NCBI GenBank assembly: GCA_025057315.1
Contig: JANWXW010000130.1
Coordinates: 1-49,682, forward strand
Direction of reading: 5' to 3'
DNA: 49,682 nt
From: Myxococcota bacterium
GTDB lineage: Bacteria > Myxococcota_A > Polyangia > Palsa-1104 > JAEUJZ01
The notes under the pieces are model-generated. The model was not told where the DNA came from, ran no database searches, and was given only the letters and a program-made list of their open reading frames with translations. Below, piece after piece: positions 27,505 through 35,660 of this stretch. The translations under genes and the position numbers were made by a program. Position 1 is the stretch's first letter; the number at the start of each line of letters is the position of its first letter.

Positions 27505-28842
27505 ATGCTCTTGACTTCTGCCCTGGCGCTGGTCGATGGAGAGCTCCGCCCCGACTTTGCCCTGCGGATCGAGGGGGGTGGCATTGTCGCTGCCGGGCCG
27601 CGTGCCCAGATCGTTCACCCCAACGACGCCATCACAGACCTTGGCCGCAAGCTGATGCTGCCCGGTGGGGTCAACGCCCACTGCCACTCGTTCCAGTCGC
27701 TGCTGCGGGGCATAGGGGACGACCTGCCGTTTCTGCAGTGGCGTGAGCGTGCGCTCTACCGCTTCACGCCGCACATCCTTGCGCACGGCCGCAGCGGCGA
27801 CCTACGAGCGCGTGGGACCTACATTGGCGCGCTGTTTGCTTTCGCCGAGATGGCGCTCCATGGCGTCAGCACGGTGTGCGACTTCTTCTACCTTAACGAG
27901 GGGGGCAATGAGCACGCACGGGCGGTGATCCAGGCCGCCCGCGACATCGGCCTGCGCATCGTGCTGGCGCGGTGCTTCTACGACTGGGAAGGTGCACCAG
28001 CGGCATTTCGCGAAACGCCCAAGGAGGCGACACGTCGCTTCGCTGAGCTGCACCGTGCCTTCCGCGGTGACCCCATGGTTCACATTGCGGCGGCCCCGCA
28101 CAGCCTGCACGGGGCCTCAGCACCGATGATCCGCGCCGCCGTGGAAGCAGCGCGCGAGGCAGGTGTGCGCTGGCACATGCACATCGCAGAGGAAAAGCAT
28201 CAGGTCGAAGACTCGCTGCGGCGCTATGGGCGCACACCCCTTCGTGCGCTCGACGAAATCGTGCCCATTGGCGATGACCTCGTCGTGGTACACGGCTGCT
28301 GGCTGGATGAAGGAGAGCGGGCACTGCTCCAGGAGCGCGGGGCCGCGTTGTGCTACTGCCCTGGGTCCAACATGTTTTTGGGCGACGGCGTCACGGACAT
28401 CGTGGACCTGGTGCGCCGGGGGGTGCGCCTGGCCCTAGGCACCGATGGCGGCTGCGCCAACAGCCGGGTCTCGGTGCTGGACGAGATGCGTAGCTGTGCC
28501 CTGCTCCAGAAGGTGTCGCGTTGCGATGGACAGGCAATCACCGCCGAGACCTGTTTTGCCATGGGCACCTGCGGCGGGGGGCAGGTCCTGGGGCTGCCGG
28601 TGGGGCGCCTGCGGGTGGGCGAGCGGGCTGACGTGTGCTTTGCGGACCTGGATGACCCCTCGTTGTGGCCGGAACACAGCCTGCACAAGAGCGTGGTGTA
28701 CGCCCTGTCTGCTCGCGCCATCACCGACCTGTATGTGGACGGGCAGCCGGTGGTGCGCAACCGCACCCTGTGCCGTCTGCCTCTGGAGGAGGTCGGGCGC
28801 CGCGTGCGCGAGCTGACCCAAGGTTGGCGCGACATCCTGTGA
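27505..28842 (+). CDS. Metal-dependent amidohydrolase (deaminase type)
   Basis: 445 residues. Metal-binding motifs of the amidohydrolase superfamily are complete: NAHCHSFQSLLRG (HxH), WHMHIAEE, VVHGCWLD and LGTDGGCAN. The order and the ALYRFTPHILA stretch fit the group that includes formimidoylglutamate deiminase (HutF), SAH/MTA deaminase and atrazine-type hydrolases. The substrate cannot be assigned. The C-terminal composite beta-domain has VGERADVCFADLDDPS. No Shine-Dalgarno is visible before the ATG, and no histidine-degradation genes are nearby. It diverges from holA. Confidence 0.8.
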   Translation: MLLTSALALVDGELRPDFALRIEGGGIVAAGPRAQIVHPNDAITDLGRKLMLPGGVNAHCHSFQSLLRGIGDDLPFLQWRERALYRFTPHILAHGRSGDLRARGTYIGALFAFAEMALHGVSTVCDFFYLNEGGNEHARAVIQAARDIGLRIVLARCFYDWEGAPAAFRETPKEATRRFAELHRAFRGDPMVHIAAAPHSLHGASAPMIRAAVEAAREAGVRWHMHIAEEKHQVEDSLRRYGRTPLRALDEIVPIGDDLVVVHGCWLDEGERALLQERGAALCYCPGSNMFLGDGVTDIVDLVRRGVRLALGTDGGCANSRVSVLDEMRSCALLQKVSRCDGQAITAETCFAMGTCGGGQVLGLPVGRLRVGERADVCFADLDDPSLWPEHSLHKSVVYALSARAITDLYVDGQPVVRNRTLCRLPLEEVGRRVRELTQGWRDIL

Positions 28843-29049
28843 GCAGCGGGCGGGTCCTACGCCTCTGTCCGCAGGGTGCCAAGGACAGCGCAAAGGCCGT
28901 TGGCTGAATCTCCGCTCCCATCACAGGGGCCCCCTGCCTGGCCTGCGCCGGTCCGCCTGCTCCGCGCAAACCAGGACCTCCACGCAGCGCGGATCTGATG
29001 GTACACTAAGTGCTCACTTTCCCGACTTGACACGGAGGCATCCGTCCCC

Positions 29050-30207
29050 ATGCGGCCATCGGTCGCCCCCCCGTCTCCGGATCCGGGCGCTGAGCTCAGC
29101 GAACTGGACCAGACATGGAAGGAACTGGCCAGCCAGTTTGACCAGACCTCTCATGGGGGGGCGCCCCTCGTGGAGGAGGCCGGGCTGGGGCAGCCCACTG
29201 ACCTTTCGAGGCTGCAGGAGCCAGGGCGGAGCCCGCGCCGGGTGACCCAGGCCTATCCGGCGCAGCGGCTGAGGCTGCCTGTGGCGCAGCCCATCCCGGC
29301 CCAGCTGCTGGATGCGCTCGGCGAGCTGGACCGGCAAGACGATGCCTCCCGCCCCCAGGAGCACGGGCAGATGGAGGTTGCGGCCGGGCCGGCCATGGCG
29401 GTGGAAGCCAGCTCACCCCAGGCGGAGGCGCCCCCCGCTTCGCAACCGCCCCCTGGCGCGCTGGTGTCACCTCCTGCCGAGGATGCGGTCAACGCGGTCA
29501 GCTCGCTGTCGCTGCCCCTGGCTGGGGAGGTGGGGGCTCCCGAGCCGGTGTCCCATGCGCCCCCTGCAGCCGCGCCAGGCCTGCCGCGCCCGCCGCAGCG
29601 TATGCGGTGGCTGCTGCTGGCGGTGGTGGTGCTCCTGGGGGCAGCTGCCCTGCCCGCCCTACGCTGGGTACCGATGCCCCAGGAGGTGCCGGCCCCGCCG
29701 CAGCCCCCTCGGCCAGCCGGGTCGGCCATGTCCCACCCGCTGGAGGAGCTGCTGGCGCTGCCCATGCCCCCCATGCCGGCCCTGGCGCCGGCGAGCGAAC
29801 CGCAGCCGGAGGCGGGACCGGAGGCCCTGGCGGCCGATGCCCTGCGCGTCCGCCTGCGCGCCGTGCGGGCACTGCTGTCCACTCATCGACGCGAGGCGAT
29901 GCGCAAGCTGGAGGCGCTGCGCCGCATGGCCCCCCATCATCCCGAGGTGCACATCGCCTTCGGCGACGCCGCGCTTGCCCGGGGGCAGGCAGCACAGGCC
30001 ATCGGGCATTACCAGCAGGCGCTGCGCCTTCAGCCCGGCCATCCCCTGGCGCTGCTTGGCCTGGCCAGGGCCCACGCGGCAGCGGGCCACCTGCGCCGTG
30101 CTCTGTCCCTGTTTGAAACCTACCTCCGGCGCCACCCGCGTGGCCCCCAGGCTGAGCACATCCGTGAGGAGGTAGCGCGCTTGCGCACCGCCGGCCAAAG
30201 GGACTGA
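29050..30207 (+). CDS. Single-span membrane protein with C-terminal TPR repeats
   Basis: 385 residues. Residues 1-185 are low-complexity, Pro/Ala/Glu-rich and presumably cytoplasmic. Residues 186-204 (RWLLLAVVVLLGAAALPAL) form one membrane span. Residues 260-380 hold at least three tetratricopeptide units: MRKLEALRRMAPHHPEVHIA, GDAALARGQAAQAIGHYQQA and RAHAAAGHLRRALSLFETYL. This layout is frequent in myxobacterial signalling or secretion adaptors. A GGAGG lies 13 bases before the ATG. A TACACT -10-like element is at 29002-29007 with no good -35. Confidence 0.75.
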   Translation: MRPSVAPPSPDPGAELSELDQTWKELASQFDQTSHGGAPLVEEAGLGQPTDLSRLQEPGRSPRRVTQAYPAQRLRLPVAQPIPAQLLDALGELDRQDDASRPQEHGQMEVAAGPAMAVEASSPQAEAPPASQPPPGALVSPPAEDAVNAVSSLSLPLAGEVGAPEPVSHAPPAAAPGLPRPPQRMRWLLLAVVVLLGAAALPALRWVPMPQEVPAPPQPPRPAGSAMSHPLEELLALPMPPMPALAPASEPQPEAGPEALAADALRVRLRAVRALLSTHRREAMRKLEALRRMAPHHPEVHIAFGDAALARGQAAQAIGHYQQALRLQPGHPLALLGLARAHAAAGHLRRALSLFETYLRRHPRGPQAEHIREEVARLRTAGQRD

Positions 30208-30210
30208 CCG

Positions 30211-31164
30211 CTACTCGGCGTGGTCCTGTCCAGCAAACAGGTCCGACAGCGCCTCTGCCATGGATCGCTGTCCGCTCAGCCAGCGATCCATGGCCGTAAG
30301 CAGCGTGGTGCGCACGCCCCGCTCCCGCCCCAGCGCCACGGCCTCCCGGATCATCGTCGGGCCATCCAGCGTCCGGCCGATGCTCCGCTCCGCCTCTGCC
30401 AGCGGGATGCCCTTGCCCAGCGCCACCCCGAGCTCGAAGTCCGCCGATCCGCGCCCCTCGATCGCCACCGCCAGCTCCCCCAACCCCGCCAGCCCAAAGA
30501 AGGTCCGCTCGTCCCCACCCAGGGCCACCCCCAGGCGCGCCATCTCGGCCACGCCCCGCGCAAGCAGGATGGCGCGCGCAGCCGGCCCCAGCTCGAGTGC
30601 ACGGGCCGCGCCGCCGGCCACAGCGAAGGCGGCCACCAGCGCGCGGGCCAGCTCCACGCCGACGATGTCGCGCGTTGTGTAGACGCGCAAGCTGGGGGCT
30701 GACAGAACCTCCACTGCCATCTCGCCGACGTCGTCAAAGCGGCTGCCACAGACGAGCGCTGCCGGACGCCCCTCCTCCAGGTCCTGTGCCAGCGCCGGTC
30801 CGGCCAGTGCTCCCACCCGCCGCACTGGCGTCTCCTCCCGCACCACCTCGGCAATGCGCCGCCGGTGGCCTTGCCCCAGCTCCAGGCTGCCCACGGCGTG
30901 CAGCAGCACCTGGCCCCCGTGCATGGCCACCCCCGCCTCGCGCAGGATCGCCCGCACTGCAGGTGCCGGCACGGCCAGCACGATCATGTCTGCCTGTGCC
31001 AGCCTCTCCAGCGCCAGCCCCTGCTCGGTTCCCAGCCCCCGCGGCCGCACCAGCCATACCGAGCCAATGTGTGGGTTGGTGCCCTCGTTGTGCTGGAGCA
31101 CCCCGGCCAACGCCCGCGCCCAGCGCCCCGAACCGAGGACCGCAATGGCCAGCCCGGCGCTCAT
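30211..31164 (-). CDS. Glycerol-3-phosphate-dehydrogenase-like protein with lost catalytic residues
   Basis: 317 residues from the second of two adjacent ATGs, with GGAGG 7 bases upstream. The overall GpsA fold is clear: a nucleotide-binding GSGRWARALA, LAVPAPAVRAILREA, GALAGPALAQDLEEG, RDIVGVELARAL, GVAEMARLGVALGGDERTF and FGLAGLGELAV. Active-site residues of GpsA are missing. The ATKG motif reads AVGS, GPSFAKE reads GPALAQD, the ALKN lysine and asparagine read ALVA, and SRNRR has no equivalent. It is probably not a working NAD(P)-dependent G3P dehydrogenase. It overlaps the PlsB-like acyltransferase gene and is co-translated with it. Confidence 0.8.
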   Translation of the reverse strand: MSAGLAIAVLGSGRWARALAGVLQHNEGTNPHIGSVWLVRPRGLGTEQGLALERLAQADMIVLAVPAPAVRAILREAGVAMHGGQVLLHAVGSLELGQGHRRRIAEVVREETPVRRVGALAGPALAQDLEEGRPAALVCGSRFDDVGEMAVEVLSAPSLRVYTTRDIVGVELARALVAAFAVAGGAARALELGPAARAILLARGVAEMARLGVALGGDERTFFGLAGLGELAVAIEGRGSADFELGVALGKGIPLAEAERSIGRTLDGPTMIREAVALGRERGVRTTLLTAMDRWLSGQRSMAEALSDLFAGQDHAE

Positions 31165-32783
31165 CATCGCACCTCCAGGGACTCGACGCGGTTCTGGTAA
31201 TAAAAGAGAAGCTGCCGGTCGCCCGGGCTCACCACCAGTGGCTCCGCCTGCACCCGCACCACCGCCGGCTCTGCATGGTAGCTCTCAAAGGCCCGCAGGG
31301 CGGTCTCCACCACCCCCCGTGCCGGCCCATCGGCCCCTGGCCCGAGCAGGTGCCCGCGCCGCAGCAGGTCCTGCTGCAGGGCCTCCAGGTCCGTGCACAC
31401 CTCCTGAACACCCAGGCGCAGGTCCACCGGCTGGCGCAATCGCCGGTACAGATCGTACTCAGGCAGCGCTGCGCACAGGCGGCGCCACACGACATGGGCC
31501 AACAGATGGGTCGCCAGGAGCACCGTGTTGCGGCGGTAGCTGCTGGTGATCGCCTCGGCGCATTCGCGCGTGTACTCGGCGTCGCGCTGGGGCAGCGTCT
31601 GCACCTGACCGCGGTACTCGAAGTAGCGTGCCAGGTCCACCGGCCGGCCGCGCGGGTCCAGGGAGCGCCCCTGGTCATCGACGGGCTGGCCCAGCACATC
31701 CAGCGGCTCGCAAAAGCGCACCACCACTGCCCCCGACAGGCGAAGCAGCGAGCGGGCAAAGCGCACCATCTTGAGCGGCTGCGCGCTCTCATCGTCGTCG
31801 ATGATGAACCGCGCCCGGCCGGTCTCTTTGAGGTAGTCGGCAACCAGCGTCTCGGCCTCCAGCGTCAGCTGGAAGTTGATCGTGGCCGGAACGATGTAGA
31901 TGGGCCGCACCGCCGGCCCGCACTCCAGGCCCCGCTGGCGACGAAAGCGGGCGACCGTGGCGGGCAGCGTGGTGCCCAGCAGGCCTAGCTTCAGGTGCGC
32001 CTCCACCCTGCCCGATCGCGAGCGCGTCCCCCCGGGGAAGAACATGGAGTGATAGCCCCGCTCCAGCAACACCTGAGCGTAGCACTTGAGCACGTCCTTG
32101 TAGAGGTCGTGGCGGATGCGCCGATCCACCCGGTAGGCGCCGCAGTTGCGCATAAAGAAGCCGAGCACCGGGTTGGTAAACAGGTTCTTGCCGGCGCCGT
32201 AGGTGGTGGGCGGCAGCTGGGCCAGCTGCAGGGCATAGCCCATGACCGGCGAGTCGAGGTTGGACAGGTGCGTGGGCACGCATACCAGTGTCCCCCGCCG
32301 CGCCAGCGCCCGCAGCCGCTCCAACGGGCCTTGCAGCAGCAGCCGTTGGCTCAGCAGCGCCTCCAGCCCCGAGGAGGTGAGCGCCCGCGGCACGCCGGCC
32401 AGGCCCTCGGGCGTCAGCAGCACACCCAGCGCCGGTGGGACCACGCGCGAGGCCAGCTGGTAGACAACAGGGTTGAAGCCGCCGGCCACGTCCTCGGCAT
32501 ATTCCTGGATGAGCTGCGACAGCTCGGCGATGCGCTCCTGGGGCGACAGAGCACCGATGCGGCGCCACAGCCGCCGCCACGCCTGCAGGTCGCGCACCTC
32601 TTCCGGCCCCGCGCCCCCTTCTGAGAGGCGGCGAATCTCGTGCAAACAGACGTCGTTGAGCGCATATTCCGGCGATGCCTTCTGCAGGGTCAGCGCCAGG
32701 GCGCGCCGCACTGTCTCGCCTACAATCGCCGTGCGCTCCTGGGGGAAACGAAACAGAGGGTAGTCGGGCTGGGCATCCGGCAC
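31164..32783 (-). CDS. PlsB-like glycerol-3-phosphate 1-O-acyltransferase
   Basis: 539 residues, shorter than the about 800 of E. coli PlsB. Acyltransferase motifs are in order: CVPTHLSNLDSPVMG (HxxxxD), GAYRVDRR (motif II), FFPGGTRSRSGR (motif III, glycine for glutamate as in PlsB-type sequences) and PIYIVPATINFQL (motif IV). The N-terminal about 150 residues are helical. It probably starts phospholipid synthesis by acylating G3P at the membrane. The GTG start at 32783 has no ribosome site; a -10-like TACAAT ends 6 bases before it, suggesting a leaderless mRNA. Confidence 0.85.
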   Translation of the reverse strand: MPDAQPDYPLFRFPQERTAIVGETVRRALALTLQKASPEYALNDVCLHEIRRLSEGGAGPEEVRDLQAWRRLWRRIGALSPQERIAELSQLIQEYAEDVAGGFNPVVYQLASRVVPPALGVLLTPEGLAGVPRALTSSGLEALLSQRLLLQGPLERLRALARRGTLVCVPTHLSNLDSPVMGYALQLAQLPPTTYGAGKNLFTNPVLGFFMRNCGAYRVDRRIRHDLYKDVLKCYAQVLLERGYHSMFFPGGTRSRSGRVEAHLKLGLLGTTLPATVARFRRQRGLECGPAVRPIYIVPATINFQLTLEAETLVADYLKETGRARFIIDDDESAQPLKMVRFARSLLRLSGAVVVRFCEPLDVLGQPVDDQGRSLDPRGRPVDLARYFEYRGQVQTLPQRDAEYTRECAEAITSSYRRNTVLLATHLLAHVVWRRLCAALPEYDLYRRLRQPVDLRLGVQEVCTDLEALQQDLLRRGHLLGPGADGPARGVVETALRAFESYHAEPAVVRVQAEPLVVSPGDRQLLFYYQNRVESLEVR

Positions 32784-32789
32784 AGCTGC

Positions 32790-32795
32790 ATTGTA
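32790..32795 (-). promoter_or_regulatory. Candidate -10 element of a leaderless transcript
   Basis: TACAAT on the minus strand in the context GGCTACAATG, ending six bases before the GTG of the PlsB-like gene. Transcription would begin at or next to the start codon. No -35 match is seen. Confidence 0.35.
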
Positions 32796-32838
32796 GCCAA
32801 CCTCGCCGCGCTGCGGGGGTGGGAGCCCCCCCTGTGGC

Positions 32839-34128
32839 CTAAGGTGACAGGCCGCCCGGGGTGATCAGCAGGTAGCTCAGGCACATCTCGTCCGTGGTGC
32901 CCTCGCCCCAGGTGATGTCGCGCGGCGGGTGGGTGTGCTGGTTCGGGTTGGCCGCGCTGTTGTCCCAGGTGCACTCCACCCGCAGCGTGTCGCTTTGGCG
33001 AAGCACATAGGGCTCCTGGAACGTATAGGAGGCCTGCCAGTGGAAGTCCCAGCGCGGAATCTCCACCAGAATCGGCCCATCTTCTACCAGCGTGACGATG
33101 CGCGTGCCGAGCAGGTGCATGTGCGGGGCGTTGGCCCACACTGTCATCTCGCCTGGCGGCCAGCGCAAAAAGCTCTGAATCAGCCCCACCGGCACGCTGA
33201 CCACCTGCTTGGCCTCTGGGTCGCCGGCCTTGATTTTTAGTTCGCGCGGGTTGGCCAGCGGCACCAGGAAGGCTTCCTTCTGCGGCGGCGTGGGCGACAG
33301 CTCCAGTACGGTCTCGGTGCGGTCCCCCACGCCTTTGAAGTTGATGAGGTTGTAGTGGACCTGCATGACCAGAAGCGAGCCCTTGCGCAGGCGCAGCGCG
33401 ATGCCGTTCGCGGTGCGCTGCGGCACCCCGCCGGGCGCCCAGCCCATGACCGTACGCACGCTCCAGCCGCCTCCCGGCCCGCCAAAGCAGGTGTAGCCCA
33501 GGCCCGGCTCGGCGGCATCTTTGTCTCGTACCCGCTGCGCGCTCTCGGCCGGCACCTCAAAGACCAGCACGTGGTGCACAATCGCCCGGTTGTCCGGACG
33601 CACCATGCCAGCTTGCACGAACACATCCTGCTCCAGCTTCGGGTCGAACACAAAGCAGCGGTAGTCATCGGCCCGCCCGGCCTGGGGCACATACACCTCG
33701 GGGGCCTGCAGGACCAGGTCTGGCCGCGGCGGCTGCACCGTGGGCAGCGGCGGAATGTCCTGCCGCGGCGGCTCAGCCGGGTCTCCCTCCGGCGCGCCGA
33801 GCTCGATCCAGCGCAGCAACAGCTGCCGGTCCTGGGGCCGCATCTTGCGCGAGTAGGCCAGCGGCACGCCCGCATCAGAGGGCATCCAAGGCGGCATGCG
33901 TCCCGCCTCCACCGCGTCCCGGATGGCTGGCGCATGCTGCCGCGCCGTGGCGTAGTCAGTCAGCGCAAAGGGCGCGATGCCCCCCAGCTGGTGGCAGTCG
34001 TTGCAGTAGCGGTTCAGCACGGCCTTGGCATCGCGGTGATAGGTGGGGGAGTGCTCCTCGGGGGAGGAGCCTGAGCAGGCGGAGGCAGACAAGACCAGAA
34101 CAAGCAGAGGAGCCTGACTGCGCTTCAT
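32839..34128 (-). CDS. Haem c lipoprotein with copper type II monooxygenase-like domains
   Basis: 429 residues. The lipoprotein signal ends LVLSASAC (C18). A cytochrome-c-like part has CNDCH (C42, C45, H46) and a candidate distal Met in AGRMPPWMP (residues about 75-82). It is followed by two domains resembling copper type II, ascorbate-dependent monooxygenases: IVHHVLVFEVP, MQVHYNLINF and ANAPHMHLLGTR (HxH copper ligands). The C-terminus is WDNSAANPNQHTHPPRDITWGEGTTDEMCL (read in parts), the usual family end. It probably acts in the periplasm as an oxidase or oxygenase wired through haem. Substrate unknown. GGGAGG precedes the ATG. Confidence 0.85.
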   Translation of the reverse strand: MKRSQAPLLVLVLSASACSGSSPEEHSPTYHRDAKAVLNRYCNDCHQLGGIAPFALTDYATARQHAPAIRDAVEAGRMPPWMPSDAGVPLAYSRKMRPQDRQLLLRWIELGAPEGDPAEPPRQDIPPLPTVQPPRPDLVLQAPEVYVPQAGRADDYRCFVFDPKLEQDVFVQAGMVRPDNRAIVHHVLVFEVPAESAQRVRDKDAAEPGLGYTCFGGPGGGWSVRTVMGWAPGGVPQRTANGIALRLRKGSLLVMQVHYNLINFKGVGDRTETVLELSPTPPQKEAFLVPLANPRELKIKAGDPEAKQVVSVPVGLIQSFLRWPPGEMTVWANAPHMHLLGTRIVTLVEDGPILVEIPRWDFHWQASYTFQEPYVLRQSDTLRVECTWDNSAANPNQHTHPPRDITWGEGTTDEMCLSYLLITPGGLSP

Positions 34129-34193
34129 GGGGGCCTCCCTTTCCTCGAGAGTCCTCGCTTCCAGAGTGAGCGAATGTGGACAGTCGCCGCGCC

Positions 34194-34222
34194 ATTATCT
34201 GCCTGCCAGCTGGGGACTGCAA
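34194..34222 (-). promoter_or_regulatory. Candidate promoter of the haem c / copper lipoprotein gene
   Basis: On the minus strand TTGCAG (34222-34217) is followed after 17 bases by GATAAT (34199-34194), a five-of-six match to TATAAT. The start codon is 65 bases downstream. Confidence 0.5.
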
Positions 34223-34302
34223 CCCTCCCCAGGAGGCTCTTTTTCTTGCTTGCGTCCATGGCCGGTATCCTGAGGTGATCGTAGCCCGTATCAGGAGAGC
34301 CC

Positions 34303-35277
34303 ATGCTGGACCTTGCCCGCCTGCAGGCCATACGCCTCCGCCCCCGCCCGCTGTTTCAGCGCGTGGTGGGCACCGTGTTCCTTATGCCAAGCTTCTATCT
34401 TCCCTTCCGTCGCACGCACATCGTGCTCGAAGGCGCCGAGCACCTGCCCCGCGGCGGCGCCATTCTCATCATGAACCACACCGACCGCTACAACTACTGG
34501 CCCTTGCAGTACAAGCTGTGGCGGCTGGGCCTGGGGTTTACCGCCACCTGGGTCAAGGGCAAGTACTATGAGCACCCCCTGCTGGCCTGGTTCATGGACG
34601 CCACCAACAACATCCCCGTCCCCTCCAAGGGCTACCTGCTCAGCAAGGACTTTTCTGCCCTGCACCGCCGCCTGCCCGATCCGACCGAATATGCCGCGCT
34701 ACGCCGCATCGCCGATGGCCACACCGTGCCGGAGGCAGAGGTCCCGCCGGCTGTGCGCGCGCTGCTGGAGGCCCCCTGTCCCGACGTGCCCTCGGGGCGC
34801 TACCTGGACGGGCTGCGGGCGCGCTATGCGGCCATGATGCGATGCGTTGTGGCGCTCAGCCGGCAGGCCCTGGAGATGGGTCTGCACCTGCTCATCTTTC
34901 CAGAGGGGACGCGCTCGCGTCGCCTGGGCCGTGGCCGCACCGGCGCGGCGCAGATGGCGCTCTACACGCGCGCCCCGGTGGTGCCGGTGGGCTGCAACGG
35001 CTCGGACCTGTGCTATCCGGGCGACAGCCCCCTGAGCCGCGGCGGCGTCATCACCTATCGGATCGGCGCGCCCATGCGGGCTGACGGCGAGCTGGCGCCC
35101 TTTCAAATCCCGGTGCCTTTTGAGCCATTCACCCCCTCGGCCGAGCCGCACCAAGCCACGTTCCAGCGCCTGACCGATCTCTTTATGGACCGCATCAACG
35201 CCCTGCTCGACCCACCCTACCAGTACGACCCGGATGCCCCGCCCGACGAGCCGCGCGGTGCGGAGCGGTTCCTGTAA
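34303..35277 (+). CDS. PlsC-like 1-acyl-glycerol-3-phosphate acyltransferase family protein
   Basis: 324 residues. The acyltransferase HxxxxD motif reads MNHTDRYN, and the motif III FPEGTRSRRLGRG is intact, followed by VVPVGCNGSDLCYPG. An N-terminal hydrophobic stretch (VVGTVFLMPSFYLPF) may sit at the membrane. A 70-residue insertion between motifs (about 110-180) makes it longer than a typical PlsC. The substrate could be lysophosphatidate or another lipid acceptor. AGGAGAG precedes the ATG. It diverges from the haem c lipoprotein gene. Confidence 0.8.
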   Translation: MLDLARLQAIRLRPRPLFQRVVGTVFLMPSFYLPFRRTHIVLEGAEHLPRGGAILIMNHTDRYNYWPLQYKLWRLGLGFTATWVKGKYYEHPLLAWFMDATNNIPVPSKGYLLSKDFSALHRRLPDPTEYAALRRIADGHTVPEAEVPPAVRALLEAPCPDVPSGRYLDGLRARYAAMMRCVVALSRQALEMGLHLLIFPEGTRSRRLGRGRTGAAQMALYTRAPVVPVGCNGSDLCYPGDSPLSRGGVITYRIGAPMRADGELAPFQIPVPFEPFTPSAEPHQATFQRLTDLFMDRINALLDPPYQYDPDAPPDEPRGAERFL

Positions 35278-35438
35278 GCCCGCTCTGGAGCCAGCGCAGA
35301 CAGGAGCCCAGGCCACCGCGGGCTAGGGGGGCGTAGCGGAGACGGCTGCCGCGCTCGGGCGGACGCCGCACCTCGTCGGGCCGCGAGGCAGCGAGAGCCA
35401 CCACGGGGCATGGACAGACCGCCTCGGCTCGACAGGAG

Positions 35439-35627
35439 CCCAGCACCACATCCGCCGAACCCAGCACCACATCCGCCGAACCCAGCACCACATCCGCCGA
35501 ACCCAGCACCACATCCGCCGAACCCAGCACCATGTTCGCCCAATCCAGCCCCACATCCGCCGAACCCAGCACCACATCCGCCGAACCCAGCACCATGTTC
35601 GCCCAATCCAGCCCCACATGCGCCGAG
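35439..35627. repeat. Tandem repeat, nine 21-bp units in a higher-order pattern
   Basis: Nine contiguous 21-base units. Unit type A begins CCCAGCACC and ends ATCCGCCGAA. Type B begins CCCAGCACC and ends TTCGCCCAA. Type C begins TCCAGCCCC and ends like A, or with a last-unit variant. The order is A-A-A-A-B-C-A-B-C', so B-C-A forms a larger repeat. The length is a multiple of three and neither strand has stops inside: one plus frame reads PNPAPHP, and a minus frame reads VLGSADV, with GLDWANM as the B/C form. It lies in the 383-base gap (35278-35660) between convergent genes; nothing else was found there. Confidence 0.95.
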
Positions 35628-35660
35628 GATCTGCCAGCCTGCGCCCGCACATCTCAGAGG

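Noticed and set aside
35195..35650. Minus-strand frame through the repeats giving VLGSADV units
   Set aside because: It overlaps the acyltransferase gene antisense and has no credible start; kept only as a remark in the repeat entry.
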